NCBI GenBank assembly: GCA_018902385.1
Contig: JABSSW010000020.1
Span: forward strand, 503,546-567,545
DNA: 64,000 bases
Source of the DNA: Physcia stellaris
Lineage: Eukaryota; Ascomycota; Lecanoromycetes; Caliciales; Physciaceae
Direction: 5' to 3'
Part shown: positions 10,920 through 21,806 of the stretch, piece by piece
Numbering within the stretch: the stretch's first letter is position 1
Layout of the letters: each line of letters opens with the position of its first letter
Program-made: the position numbers and the translations under genes
The notes under the pieces: model-generated
What the model saw: the letters and a program-made list of their open reading frames with translations, nothing else
Told to the model about the DNA's origin: nothing
Databases searched by the model: none

Positions 10920-11594
10920 CTATCCCTCTCTCTCCACCTTTTCCACACCAGCCCATGTCTCCGTGTAATTCCTATCGCACCCTCCATCATCCTCAAAGTA
11001 GAATGACACATCACCATAGAAATTTTCCTCCACGTTGCTTAGCCCCTCGATATTCCGTCTCTTCTGATTGATCCTCATGAAATGAACCCCTCCGTGGCTC
11101 ATCTCCGATGCCTTGCTGGTGACATTCATCCCAACCATCGCCTCACCAGCCTTCTGCAGTATCTCCACCGTCTTAGAATCGAGTTGACGCACCGTGATCG
11201 ATCTCGAGTTCGCGATCGTGCTGTTTTGCGCTACATGTTCGCACTCGCTTCCTTTGACCGAAATACATCTAGTATCGGACTGATGATGCAGCTTGGTGAG
11301 ACAGGTGGCCATGGCAGTGTCGTCCTTCGACCAGACATGCGTGATGTTGGCGTGCGATGGGTTGTATGTCATCGCCGTCCAGGTGGCGTTGTCGGTAGCG
11401 GCCAAACATTCACTCCACTCGTACGGATAAGCCCAGGAGCATATTGCTCCGTTATGCCAATATTTGTCCTCGAAGTTGTTGAGATTGTAGAAAGCAATTG
11501 GTTCGCTTCCGGGGTTCGAGGTCGGAAGGGGTGAGCTGACGGTCTTTCCGAGCAAGAAGGCGCCGGTAGCCGCGATAGTTGAGAGTCGGACCAT
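10920..11594 (-). CDS. Secreted Cys-containing protein of unknown function
   Basis: Single-exon 224-residue protein starting at a clear ATG (11594). The first 21 residues (MVRLSTIAATGAFLLGKTVSS) have the basic, hydrophobic and small-residue pattern of a signal peptide. The mature part has seven cysteines, in ICSW, SECL, ATCL, RCIS, SECEH and GGCDR contexts (one may be unpaired), and several N-x-S/T sites. I recognise no catalytic motif and do not know the family. It resembles the many lineage-specific secreted proteins of fungi, some of which are effectors, but nothing in the sequence shows such a role. A minisatellite lies about 200 bp upstream and a 36-bp duplication just downstream. Confidence 0.7.
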   Translation of the reverse strand: MVRLSTIAATGAFLLGKTVSSPLPTSNPGSEPIAFYNLNNFEDKYWHNGAICSWAYPYEWSECLAATDNATWTAMTYNPSHANITHVWSKDDTAMATCLTKLHHQSDTRCISVKGSECEHVAQNSTIANSRSITVRQLDSKTVEILQKAGEAMVGMNVTSKASEMSHGGVHFMRINQKRRNIEGLSNVEENFYGDVSFYFEDDGGCDRNYTETWAGVEKVEREG

Positions 11595-11803
11595 TTTGAA
11601 GGGTTAAGTGGACTACTTGCGAAAGTCGTCGACCGATATATTGGTAGCGATGCGTGATACGGAAAATGTGTAGCGATAGACCGGATTTGAACTTGTTTTG
11701 TTGCGAAGAATGCAGAGAGAGATTGGGAAGAAGAGGAGGTACTTGTAGGTAACGATTAAAATGACTCACGATCAGTTTTCGGGATAACGCTCAACAGAAT
11801 ATT

Positions 11804-11902
11804 CGTTGAATGTTCGTTGAATATTCGTTGAATGTTCGTTGAATATTCGTTGAATGTTCGTTGAATATTCGTTGAATGTTCGTTGAATGTTTGTTGAATG
11901 TT
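11804..11902. repeat. 11-bp minisatellite, nine units
   Basis: Nine back-to-back 11-bp units of CGTTGAATGTT or CGTTGAATATT run from 11804 to 11902. For the first seven units the G and A forms alternate, so a 22-bp higher-order unit is visible; the last unit begins with T. It lies about 210 bp upstream of the secreted-protein start codon. The array is of a kind likely to vary in copy number between strains. Confidence 0.9.
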
Positions 11903-12130
11903 ATGGAGATGTAATATATTCATAATGCTTATTAGTCAAACAACGAGTACGTAATACTCGATGTTTTGATATTCACGTCATATACGAGTTTCGTACCCGT
12001 AAGATCTTCTATTGAGACGCCTAATAGAAGGCATGTGTGATCCGAAAAGATTTGCGTAGCCACGATAGAAGGCTTGCTTGGCCTACAAGGATTACGTGGC
12101 CTGATAGGTAGGATGCTGTCTGGCCTTCCC

Positions 12131-12173
12131 AGTAATATTCGTTGAATGTTCGTTGATTCTTCGTTGAATTTGA
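12131..12173. repeat. Detached degenerate copies of the 11-bp minisatellite
   Basis: AATATTCGTTGAATGTTCG and then TTCGTTGAATTTGATATTC repeat the same 11-bp motif about 230 bp beyond the main array, with one unit altered to CGTTGATTCTT. This points to an older, once larger array or a duplicated edge. Confidence 0.7.
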
Positions 12174-14008
12174 TATTCATATTCGCCAGCTTTTTACTCG
12201 TTCCCCCACCGTATCCTCCTACTTCCTAAATATGTTCGGCCGAACGATGCATGAGTGGTGGCGCTTACCTCAAATAATACCGAAACAGGCTGTTCATCCT
12301 GACCGCATTACTGACTATCCGGCATCCGATATCTACCTTTTGAACCCTCCAAACAGCTTTGCGGGGAGACTATTTGTTTAAGTGGAGAAAAGTAGTGGCA
12401 TTTGGACGGAAGAAGGGATTCTAAGGGTAAAACACGCACAAATAATGACGAGGAGTCCCACTGGGATCTCTGCGGGAAATCGACAAAGGAGGTGATGGAA
12501 ATTGTCGAGGACGCATGCATCATTCGATCTCTTGACTCTTGGAGGGTATACAGATTCCCGGCAGTGGTCTTGGTCTCCTTACTTTAAAGTCTTTCTGTAT
12601 GTGCTCACGTATGGTTTTCTACGTGGCTTTAGCAAATTTAAAATCCAGCTATGTCACAACGCGCCCCTATAGGATATGATTTGCAATTGTGTTACTATCA
12701 GAATATATCTCAATTGCGAAGACCTGGGCTGGTTTGATGAATTATCCTACTCTCTCTGGACTAGATTTCTCGGTGTTGATAATGGCGACTGAATTTTTCC
12801 GGACAGTGGGATGTAAGAGTTTATGCGTCAAACCTTGATAAGTTTGCCTCCTTCTGATGGGTATTAGACTTAGAGGTGCCAACATCCTCTTATAAGAGTA
12901 GAATACCTGTAGGGCTGGGCTTCCCAGGTCCTGGTTTCCGTCAAGATACCTGCCACCTAAGCGGACTCTAAGAAGGCCAATTCGAACCTCAAAGATACAC
13001 CGACGTGAAATTACATCTGGCAGCGGAGAGAAGAATACATCACCGCGGAGAATGTCCGCCAGCTCGGTCGTCGCCCTAAAAGCAGCGTCTACAAATCAGG
13101 AATGAGTGACTTGGTATCTTGCTGTGCGGAAACCGCCATCACGCATATCGAAAGGTGGTGTACTAGCCGTCATCATAAGAGTGGATAAGATGATTTTCAG
13201 GTCCGCAAGTTGGTCAGGATATTCGTCAACAATATTACACTCAACAACAGCGAGCCTGCGCTTCTCCCAGGTGTAGTAAACGCGATGATCAGTGGATTTA
13301 TGGAAGCACTGCTGGTGTATTCCCATTAAATAAAAAAGTGCCACTATAGGAAGTTATAGTACCAAAGGGATGGTGAAGATGGGATGGAATCATGAGAACC
13401 AAGAGGTTGAAAGCGAGCATGAAGCCGATGGCACACTTGGTCCCAATAAAGCTAAGCCTTTTCTACGATGTTCCATGCCGGTCGGTTCTCGAAGCTTGTG
13501 AAACGGCTAAATGTTGGGCCTGGTAAGGTTTGACCCCACACTTAGCACTGTCGTATCTGGCACCTGGGGTTTTTCAACTCAACGCTAGAGTTCTCCCTAA
13601 GGTTTGTTATCTAGAACCTTATTCGATACCTGCTCGTACACATTCTCTGTTGAATGTTCTGATCTAGGTACGTACCTGTGCAGGCCCGAAAGCTATCACG
13701 ATCATGCTGCATGAATCTTCTGTACGTAAGACGCCAGCTAATCCAGATTTTAGGGTGCTTTCACTTCCACAGGGGGTGCTCCAATCATGGCCTAGCCATC
13801 GAGGCGATGCCCCGAGAGCGCCGCACTACAGATTTTAAGCTCGATAGTCAGGTGCAAGCGCAGACTAAGGCTGGTTAGACCTTACACTACCACCCGCACA
13901 GCTCGGGATGATATAAGAGCCCCAATAGAGAGCTGCCTTGTTCAATTTTTGTGGGGTTCGCACGTGGTGAGTACGGAGATTTCGTGCTTGCCGCGGTGCA
14001 GCATGCAA
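12174..14008. other. Intergenic, ORF scraps only
   Basis: No supported gene. A minus-strand frame at 13096-13326 (77 codons from its first ATG) has protein-like composition (YYTWEKRRLAVVECNIVDEY) and ends near RYQVTHS, but no flanking exons or family are evident. It may be the remnant of a gene. A 71-codon ATG frame at 12523-12308 (-) has no recognisable content. Confidence 0.35.
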
Positions 14009-14093
14009 AGAAGTCGACGATACGAAGCTTCATTCGTTCCCTGCATGGGTTGTGCTGCACACAATGCCTGCAAGCTTCGAATGCTTGACTTCT
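14009..14093. repeat. Imperfect 22-bp inverted repeat
   Basis: Arms at 14009-14030 and 14072-14093 match at 18 of 22 positions when one is reverse-complemented (core AAGCTTCG and GACTTCT). The 41-bp spacer could form a cruciform or long hairpin. It is about 300 bp upstream of the DUF7703-like gene. No open frame uses it. Confidence 0.55.
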
Positions 14094-14387
14094 TCGGGAT
14101 ACGTCGGAGAGTCGGCGGACTCGCTAAGGCATGGTTTCATGCCTCAATTTATCACTAGAAGCTTTCTAGTGAGCAATTGGGTAGTTCATGCCCTGGCAAG
14201 GATTGTGGCGTTCTGCTCGTTTGAATCCCAGGGCAGTACTCAGGGTGGTCTCTCCATCCCATAATATCGGAGCGTTGTCCGATTTGCTTCCTTTTGAACA
14301 CACAGCTCACTGCTGCTCACTTAGTTTTCCTGCCTGTGGTAGAATCTCTCGGTACAAAGACCATCTTGCATACCCACAGCTTTCTTG

Positions 14388-15737
14388 ATGCATTCTACAT
14401 CCGTGTACGCCGTTGCTGAGAACGAGCCACCAAAATGGAGACCTGGAGAGGAAGCCGCGGCAAGCGCGTTTGTGGGGATCACGTTCTTCCTCGTCCTCAG
14501 TATTCTTTTCGAGATGATGCGGTTGTTCAGGAAGAGACAAGGCTTGTATTTCTGGTCTATGTTGGCCGGGGCTATCGGATGTGGCATCGATAATCTTGGC
14601 ATCATTTTCAAATTTCTGGCCCCCGACAAGAGCCGTTGGCTTGTTTATACGTTACTTTTGTGTATTGGCTGGTCGACATACTCTCTCGCACAGTTCTTGA
14701 TACTGTATTCACGACTACATCTTGTTAATCAAAGCAGAAGGATTCACCGAGCCGTTTTGGCGATGAGTGTCTCCACTTTCATTGCAGCCACAATCCCCAC
14801 TTGGATTGTGGTTTTCCAGGGGTGGAACCCTGATCCGCAGGTCTCGTCTATGTGGTCACCAAGGGAGGCCATCGTAGAGAGGTATAACCAGATCCTTTAT
14901 ACCCTGGTGGAGCTCATTATCTCAGGAATCTACATTGTCTCATTGGTGAGGGTCCTTTACTCGCCTAACAAGCAAAGCGTGCGCCAACGTCGAGTGATGC
15001 TCGATCTTATATATGTCAGCATTATCGTTGTCGCCTTGGACATCCTCTCCGTCGTCCTAGTCTATCTCAACCAGACTGGTCTTAGCCATCCTATCCAAAC
15101 TTTCAGTTACGCCTTCAAGATCCGGTTGGAGTTCATCGTCCTGAACCAGCTCATGTCGGTTGCTGCACGCGGACTCAAACGGGAAACGTTCGAAGAAAAA
15201 CGTTATCACCACGCATCACAGCAGGACACCTTTTCAGCGGAAATGCGCCACTTCGGGATCGGCAGCGCGAAGAAGACTGATACATCCGACCCAGACTCTA
15301 CGGTGGACGTCAAGAAAGTTGCCAGCAGGCAGGACCCTTCGAAGGACAATGTTCAAATATCCATGCCATCACCGGTATTTTCTAGGGGTCATCAACCTTC
15401 CGATAGCGCCGCTTCAAGGCGAAAAAGTGTCGCGTCGACTTCGTTCAAAGACGACATCTCCGAAGAAGTCTCTCAAGCCCCGCCGGAAAGCCCGGATGAA
15501 GATTCCACTTCTCGGCCTTGGGGTTGGAATGCAGTGCAGTCGTTGCACCGCAGATCACGACGGGACGGCAGTGAAGCAAACCCCCTGTCAGCACGAGGAA
15601 GAGTCACAAGACACAATCCACGCTCTGGTGACGATGACGACGAAGACGAGATTGGGTTGCACATGTGGGAAAATCGTGGGAAGGTGGTTCTGGAGGTACC
15701 GTGGTTCAGGACTGCTGAGCATGCGCACGATGTATGA
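14388..15737 (+). CDS. DUF7703-like seven-helix membrane protein
   Basis: Fungal integral membrane protein of 449 residues encoded without introns. The ATG at 14388 is used; an in-frame TTG just before it is disregarded. Seven hydrophobic segments can be seen between about residues 27 and 250, including FVGITFFLVLSILFEMM, WSMLAGAIGCGIDNLG, WSTYSLAQFLILYSRL and LDLIYVSIIVVALDIL. This spacing and the YFWSML...GWSTYSLAQ pattern match the uncharacterised fungal DUF7703 group, as I recall it. The C-terminal 190 residues are a hydrophilic, Ser/Pro/Asp-rich cytosolic-type tail with an acidic run (GDDDDEDEIG). Ligand and function are unknown; a receptor or sensor role is only an inference from topology. 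Confidence 0.8.
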   Translation: MHSTSVYAVAENEPPKWRPGEEAAASAFVGITFFLVLSILFEMMRLFRKRQGLYFWSMLAGAIGCGIDNLGIIFKFLAPDKSRWLVYTLLLCIGWSTYSLAQFLILYSRLHLVNQSRRIHRAVLAMSVSTFIAATIPTWIVVFQGWNPDPQVSSMWSPREAIVERYNQILYTLVELIISGIYIVSLVRVLYSPNKQSVRQRRVMLDLIYVSIIVVALDILSVVLVYLNQTGLSHPIQTFSYAFKIRLEFIVLNQLMSVAARGLKRETFEEKRYHHASQQDTFSAEMRHFGIGSAKKTDTSDPDSTVDVKKVASRQDPSKDNVQISMPSPVFSRGHQPSDSAASRRKSVASTSFKDDISEEVSQAPPESPDEDSTSRPWGWNAVQSLHRRSRRDGSEANPLSARGRVTRHNPRSGDDDDEDEIGLHMWENRGKVVLEVPWFRTAEHAHDV

Positions 15738-16023
15738 GAAGTGTGATTTCGGCGTCAATGGGGAGGTAGCAGTGAATCTTCACTTTTATATCTGCACACT
15801 GCTGAACAGAGGCGAAATTACGGGAGTTGTATCGTCCACCGTAGGTGACCGTGGTCTGCGCTGCTGGTTTTTCTCATACATCCCGCACAGCAACTACATT
15901 TGAGATCGGACTTGAGCTATACAATTCAAGAGATTTCTAGTCGCTCCACAATGGTGCAAAGTGGATGGGTCCTGACCTCGTGTTCCCCCCGCCTGTACGC
16001 TTTCCACGCACTGAAATTCGAAT

Positions 16024-18311
16024 CTAACCATGTGACGATGACTGCCTACGAATGAACTCGTGCAGTACATTGGCGGTCACCTTTGCGACATTATTCTCAA
16101 ATGCGTTCCAGGCCAAAGCACCAACCCAATTAATGGAGCCGACAGAGAACACAGCCCCACCGCTGGCGGTTTCGAAATAGATCATATCGCTTCGGATCTT
16201 ATCTGATGTGGTACCTGTGGTGTTCAGCATAGGGAATAGAGTCTCTTCATTGAAGAGTAAATATTCATCAGAATGCCCGCCAGCTAATTTGGTCGTTGCG
16301 AGGATAACAGCGTTTCGTGGGGTACCCAAACTATAATCAAGGCGATCGATTTCATCTCCCGATGCTCCCCTTGGACAATGCCAAAGTCGCCAATGATGCT
16401 GTCTGCTTCGAGGCCGCTAAAGACGAAAGACATGCGGGAATCTGATCTCAAATCTTCGTTGATACCATAGCCAGCTCCTTTTGCAACGCCCATTGCACAG
16501 GAACCCAGCCCGAAGAGTTGGTTAGGCGGGCGACCTCGTCCTCGCCACAGGCCTCCAAGCTCACCCGTCAAAGAGTGATGCCAATTCCCTGGAGGCAAGC
16601 CGAAAGTGCGACAACCTTGATCAGCACGGCGTACCTCAATGCGATGGGGGCGTGCAGGGTCATGGGTTGTAACCCAGTAATACCCATTCCCTCCCAGATA
16701 CATAAAGTACCCTACGCTCCCAAGGAAAGCTTTGTAGGAGTCAAGCATGTGGAAGGTCGGATATTCTGGATGGCTGCAAGACATCAGGACGCGGTACTTA
16801 TTCAGAAGCGGAGCCCCAAATTCGCTAATATCATGATCCGTTATGACATCGTAACCGCCTGGTCCGAGTTTTCGTTCAAGGAAATCAACAAACCATAGAT
16901 CCGCTGGGAATTCCCTAGGCCCTCCGAACAACCACATGCAATAATCCGGCCTCATATTGAGGACTGGACGTTTCAGAGTAGAGTGGCAGGTACCCGAGCC
17001 GTCACTATGGCTGTCGTAGAGCGAAATGCCAAGATCAGGGCGATCTTTCAGTATGTGGAAATACTTATCCGTGCTCTGAATCTCGCCAAAGTGGACCTTC
17101 CTAGAAGCATCATGGAGACGCTCATTTGCATACGCTGCCGAATATATCAGCATCAGATGAAGGGAGACAAGGTTTGAAAGGCGCTGCTTACCCTTATAAG
17201 TAAAAGTAGGGATAATCAGTGCCACTGGTGGCACTATGTGAGCATTTGGGTCTGGTCTCACAAAGAAAGGAATAATATCTTCTGAATCACCATTACTAAC
17301 CAAGACGCCGTAGCATCCGGATTTTAAGTCCGGAGGTAGCTTGAGGGTGAAGCTCGTCTCCCAGGCGGCGTCGTCCAGGTCATCATCATGGAAATGGATC
17401 GCACCATAGCCGTAAGAAGCGGTTGACCAGTTATTCTGACTTACGTCCCAATCATGTCCGGTGACAGCGCGTGTGGGTGCGTTGATGAGCACTCCCTGGC
17501 AGCTATTACTGGTGTCCCGGACCCGATCGGTTGATATGTCGAGAGAGAAATCAAATTTTAAGATTGTCTCAATTCTGTCGCCTGATGCTTTCTCAACCAT
17601 AAAAGCATCGATCTTACCGTTGAAGCTGCTTGACTTCTCCGGTTGTGTAAAAACTCTGCCTAAGTTTGAGTCGCTGGCAATCACGAATGGCGCATGCGAG
17701 CTGATCCGTGGGGTTTGATTGAAGACGTGCTTTTCCCTCACGAAAATTGAAGACTCTCCGATATCTCTACCCTGAGCCAGCGCCTCCAGCGTAAGCTCGC
17801 AGGCTGGAATATCAAGACTAAAGCGCAAATGATACCATTGGTGTCTCGTAAGCCTGGTCGTCAACTGCACTTCCTGTATCTCAGTAGACGACCCGGTTCG
17901 GAAGCGAAGGCTACCAGTCTCGTCTAAGAAGCATTCAAACCCAGTGGCCGTTTCGAAGTCAATCGAGGAGAAAAGATGTTGATCGTGCCTTGCTTCTTCT
18001 GGCAAGGTTGATTGACACCAGAACGAGACAGACAAAGAGTCTGCTGTATCCAAATCGGACCCTCTCCAGCGATCGACCCGGGCATAAGAGCCAATGCGGC
18101 TGAATTGGAGCTTGCCCTTATGGGATTGCTTTGGGATCGATTCTACAAGCTGATGCGATACAGGCGGGGCGTTGGGATGATCAAAGCCCGCCAGCAATCG
18201 GAGGACCTGGCTGGTGAAGGTTCTTTTACTACTTGAAACTTTCACCGCGGTCTCAGTGCCTGGATATATAATCAACGGATCCGCATAGCCTATGATGTTG
18301 GAGGCGCTCAT
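16024..18311 (-). CDS. LamG plus N,N-dimethylformamidase-like protein, frameshifted
   Basis: Related to the large subunit of N,N-dimethylformamidase, an iron-dependent amidohydrolase that cleaves DMF to dimethylamine and formate. Residues about 75-250 form a laminin-G/concanavalin-type lectin fold (SLSVSFWCQS, QWYHLRFSLD). The catalytic-type domain follows from about residue 370 (YANERLHD, YDSHSDGSG, DHDISEFG, LGGNGYYWV). Two exons, 18311-17192 and 17134-16024, are separated by a 57-nt intron that has no stop in frame. Near residue 628 the frame breaks: after GDFGIVQG the family pattern GASGDEIDRLDYSLGTP appears only in the next frame, across a run of four C (plus strand) at 16367-16370. The exon sum is one base short of 744 codons, so a single-base deletion or sequencing error is likely. 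The real substrate in fungi is unknown. An alternative start is the in-frame codon at 18332. Confidence 0.8.
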
Positions 18312-18933
18312 CATGAATACGAGGCTCGACACTCCGTTGCAATCAGCTGAGGAAACGAGAGTCAGCTTGCGCCATCTTCGATGTCAATCTTCCATGAAAG
18401 ATCGGAACATCTAGAAATGACAGGAAATAGGAGGATTAGTTGGGTGATGTTGTCAATGTGCAGGAACGTCGGAGCACATTTATGTCTTGATGAGATCTGT
18501 GCCCAGTGCCACTGGACAGCGCTTAACAAAGGGCTGCAGATTTGGTCGGCCAATGCCCAGAGGTGATAGACTCTAGGCGCCTCATTAGCCGGCCATCACT
18601 GCTATTTGAGGCTACGGCAGGATTTTGCTCCTGCAAGCCACACGAATCAAGAGTGCTCATCCCACGTTTTCCAATCCTGCGAATCCTATTCACAATCTCA
18701 CGAACCTAGATCAAAGGCCGCTGTAGCCACTAGTACCAGAGCTGAAAAAACAGCTCTACCTTCCTCAGCCCACTTGAACGTATGCTTGTAGACATCTCCA
18801 CCTCCAGTCGCCAATTCAAGCTCCCTTGATATGATCTGATCCGGGTCCATCTCTTCCAGTCCCTTGGGTGAACTGCACTATCATTGTTCTCCTCTTCTTG
18901 TCACACGAGTCTATCATCCAACTGAAAGTTTTC
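18312..18933. promoter_or_regulatory. Shared divergent promoter region
   Basis: This 622-bp interval separates the start codons of the formamidase-like gene (-) and the UNC93-like gene (+). It should hold both promoters. The part just before 18934 is rich in CT tracts typical of fungal transcription starts (CATTGTTCTCCTCTTCTTG near 18880). No specific operator was recognised. Confidence 0.5.
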
Positions 18934-20690
18934 ATGCCTTCTCTTCAACTCAACAAGTGAGTTTCTGCCCCTAAATCTATCGCGCCAGATATAGGTTGGT
19001 GAACTGATAGGGTCCGTAGTCCACTCGTTCAGAATGTTATCGTCGGAATCATACTAGGCCTGGGACCTGGAATATAGTAAGTGGTCTACGAAGGAGCAGA
19101 ACAATCTATAGCCTTCCACTGAGTCTCAGCAGTGTTGCTGTTACGCTTCTTGGTGCTGGAGGTGGGCCGGCGAACGCAACGCAGATGGTAAATACCGCCA
19201 ACTCGACACTCTATGCGTACGTCGAACTCAAGCTATAACAACCTTCTGATTTGCCCTGCCCTATTTTGGCTTTCTGAACAATGCACGACAGGGTCTTCTT
19301 CTTGGTCGGCTGGTTCAGCGGATCCGTAGTGACGACTTTTGGCCCGAGACTCACACTGATGATGGGCACGTGTGGCTACCCTGTATTCGTTGGATCATTG
19401 TGGTACTGTGAGTCAAAGGCCTGATGGATACCATAAAATACCCGCTAACATCGTGAAAGTCACAAATACCGCGCACTCGTGGTTCCCCATCGCTGCAGGC
19501 GCTTTCTTAGGCCTATGCGCCAATCTGCTCTGGACCGCTGCTGCCTACATCTCTTTCACGTACTCCACCGAGCAGAACAGAGGCTCTTACATCAGTATGC
19601 AATGGGGCCTGCTCAGCGTATTCAGTATGTGCTCCCAGATACCGTGGAATGTCGACTGACATCAAGATCAAGGCACGCTTGGCTCGTTGATCGCCTTTGG
19701 TATCAATTTCAATGCAAGTAAACTACAAGTGCCGATCTCGGTGTACATCGTTTTCATCGTCTTGATGGCATCCTCTTTCTTCATTGCCCTTCTGAGTATA
19801 GCAGCGCCGTCTGGGGTACGCAGGGCCGATGGCACATCTATAGCATACTACCCGCATGAGGGTTTCTGGCACGAGCTGAAGAACCAGCGTCAGCTCTTGA
19901 GAGATTGGAGGTTACTTGCTATGTTTATTCCAATGCTGGGAAGCGAAGTCGCCATCATTGTTCTGTCAAGTCTGAATTGTAAGCAATGGTTAATTCCTTC
20001 CGATCTGACAAGGCTGATTGAAAACCCCAGCCTTGTACTTCAACATCCGGACGCGCTCTCTCAACTCCTTGATGTTCAACGTAATGCAGATCATCGGAGC
20101 CGTCGGCATTGGCATCCTGCTTGATAACAGGAAGGTTCCCAGTCGGCGCACAAGAGGGTTCATCTCTATCCTGGTCGTGGCGATCATTATTGTAGCCGGC
20201 TGGGTTGGTCTTACCGTATGGCTATACAAAAACCCTTTAGATCCTCTCAACCCGCCTCTTATAGACTGGACAGACGAACGATTTGGCGGATTCTTTGTAC
20301 TGAATCTAATCTTTGGCATAAATCTCGTCATTGTAAGCCACGATTCCTAGATCAACTCTGTGAGCAAGAATTGACCAAAATGCCCAGTACCAAGTTACAG
20401 TGCAATGGATCATTGCAAGCTTCACCAACGACCCTGAACACCTTGCTCGATTTGCGGGTCTGGTCAAGGGAGTTCTGGCTGGAGGAGTTGCTGCAGCATT
20501 CGGTACAGAGGCAGCAGGATTATCCCAGCGGAATGTGGTAGCATATAACTTCTCGGTCCAGGCTGTTGGGTTGGTTTGTATGGCGGCTGTCACATATAAG
20601 TGCGTGACTTCGACCAGTATTGGTAAGCAGGAGGACAATATTTCACCTGCTGAGAAGATCCACCCAGAGAAAGTCGACAGTCAGCCATAG
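18934..20690 (+). CDS. UNC93-like MFS transporter
   Basis: Membrane transporter-like protein of the UNC93 branch of the major facilitator superfamily. Eight exons: 18934-18956, 19011-19076, 19112-19216, 19292-19407, 19460-19624, 19673-19978, 20031-20332 and 20388-20690. They sum to 462 codons (461 residues). Family landmarks are LGAGGGPANATQ and NTANSTLYA after helix 1-2, FGPRLTLMMGTCGYP, the WFPIAAGAFLGLCANLLW segment, and TEQNRGSYISMQWGLLSVFS, matching the conserved GxYISxxW pattern of fungal UNC93 proteins. At least ten hydrophobic segments are visible. Fungal members are largely uncharacterised; some UNC93 relatives act as regulators rather than carriers. It is divergently arranged with the formamidase-like gene, which is the only functional hint. 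Confidence 0.88.
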
Positions 20691-21806
20691 AAGCTTCATA
20701 CAATGCCTTATGGATTAAAAGTAAAAAGCAAACATGCTCAGCTCTCTGCCTAATTCGGCATATACCGTCGGATTTTTTGATCGGATTCCACTAGGTTCTA
20801 GTCCCCACGGTTTGAAGTATGTCTTGTTTGACTGAATACACCATGTCGGTCTCATGCAATGCTCCAGCCCTGTTAGGAACCCAATCGAGGCTAACATACC
20901 TATGGAGATGACTCTAAACAGATTTCTACTCTGAAGATTCAGTGCAAGTTAATTATGAGAACTTCGAGATTGTGTTTCCCTATTCTTCGATGGAAAGCAG
21001 GACTATAATGAAGCATTGGTGAATATCCGTACTTTGTCGAATACATCCGTGTGGAACTTACGATGCTGACATATCTTGCCAAAACTTTGGGTTATGTGAC
21101 TATTCGATGTTTTTCTTTCTGTTGTAGCAAACAATTTGAATCACAGTGGGGTTGTTATTTGTGATATTGAATATGCTGAAGCAAACAAATTCCAAACATA
21201 TGTGTTCAGTGATGCATATAGATTGGTAATATGTGTCATGTTTTATTTCTCATCAACTCTTCTTGTCATCAAGTGGAGTTCACTAATATGGATTCAATAT
21301 ATCAAACATCAAGCTTGAGTACATTTACAACCTGAAAAGACTTTTGGTCATGATGATTTCTTCATTCAACAAACCAGAAATAGGATGTAGTTGGAAAAGA
21401 CTCAATCAACAATGACACATGATAAGTCTGACTTATGTGATAAAGGTTTATACACTGTATCTGACTAAAAAGAGTATCATCACTATATATGGGGGTTATG
21501 ACACATCAATCTCAGACACTCTGAACTCATGACATCTCAATCTCTCTATAGTTCGCCACTAAAACAAAGTCTTCTATATCTAATTGCAAGCCTCCATATA
21601 AACCTATGCCTCTTGTACTCTCACAGATATCGGATCCCTAACGTTTATACAAGAACCATTAGCTATCTCATCGTATCAACGCTCCCAGTCTCACGGTTGA
21701 AGACGTCTCGCCTTCCCAAATCCACTCTATTTCGTCAGACGGGGCATAGCTGGAACAGATTCTGACCATACTCTGGCGATTCAAGGGTCCCGTCAAGCCG
21801 CTAGAA
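20691..21806. other. AT-rich intergenic stretch
   Basis: About 20930-21520 is visibly richer in A/T and in TG/CA dinucleotides than its neighbours and has only short open frames. The composition could reflect mild RIP-type mutation of an old repeat, but no element is recognisable. The last 250 bp are the 5' flank of the ankyrin gene. Confidence 0.4.

Noticed and set aside
20930-21520. RIP-mutated transposon
   Set aside because: The stretch is AT-leaning, but no terminal repeats, reverse transcriptase or transposase remnants are visible; a computed RIP index and a repeat search would be needed.
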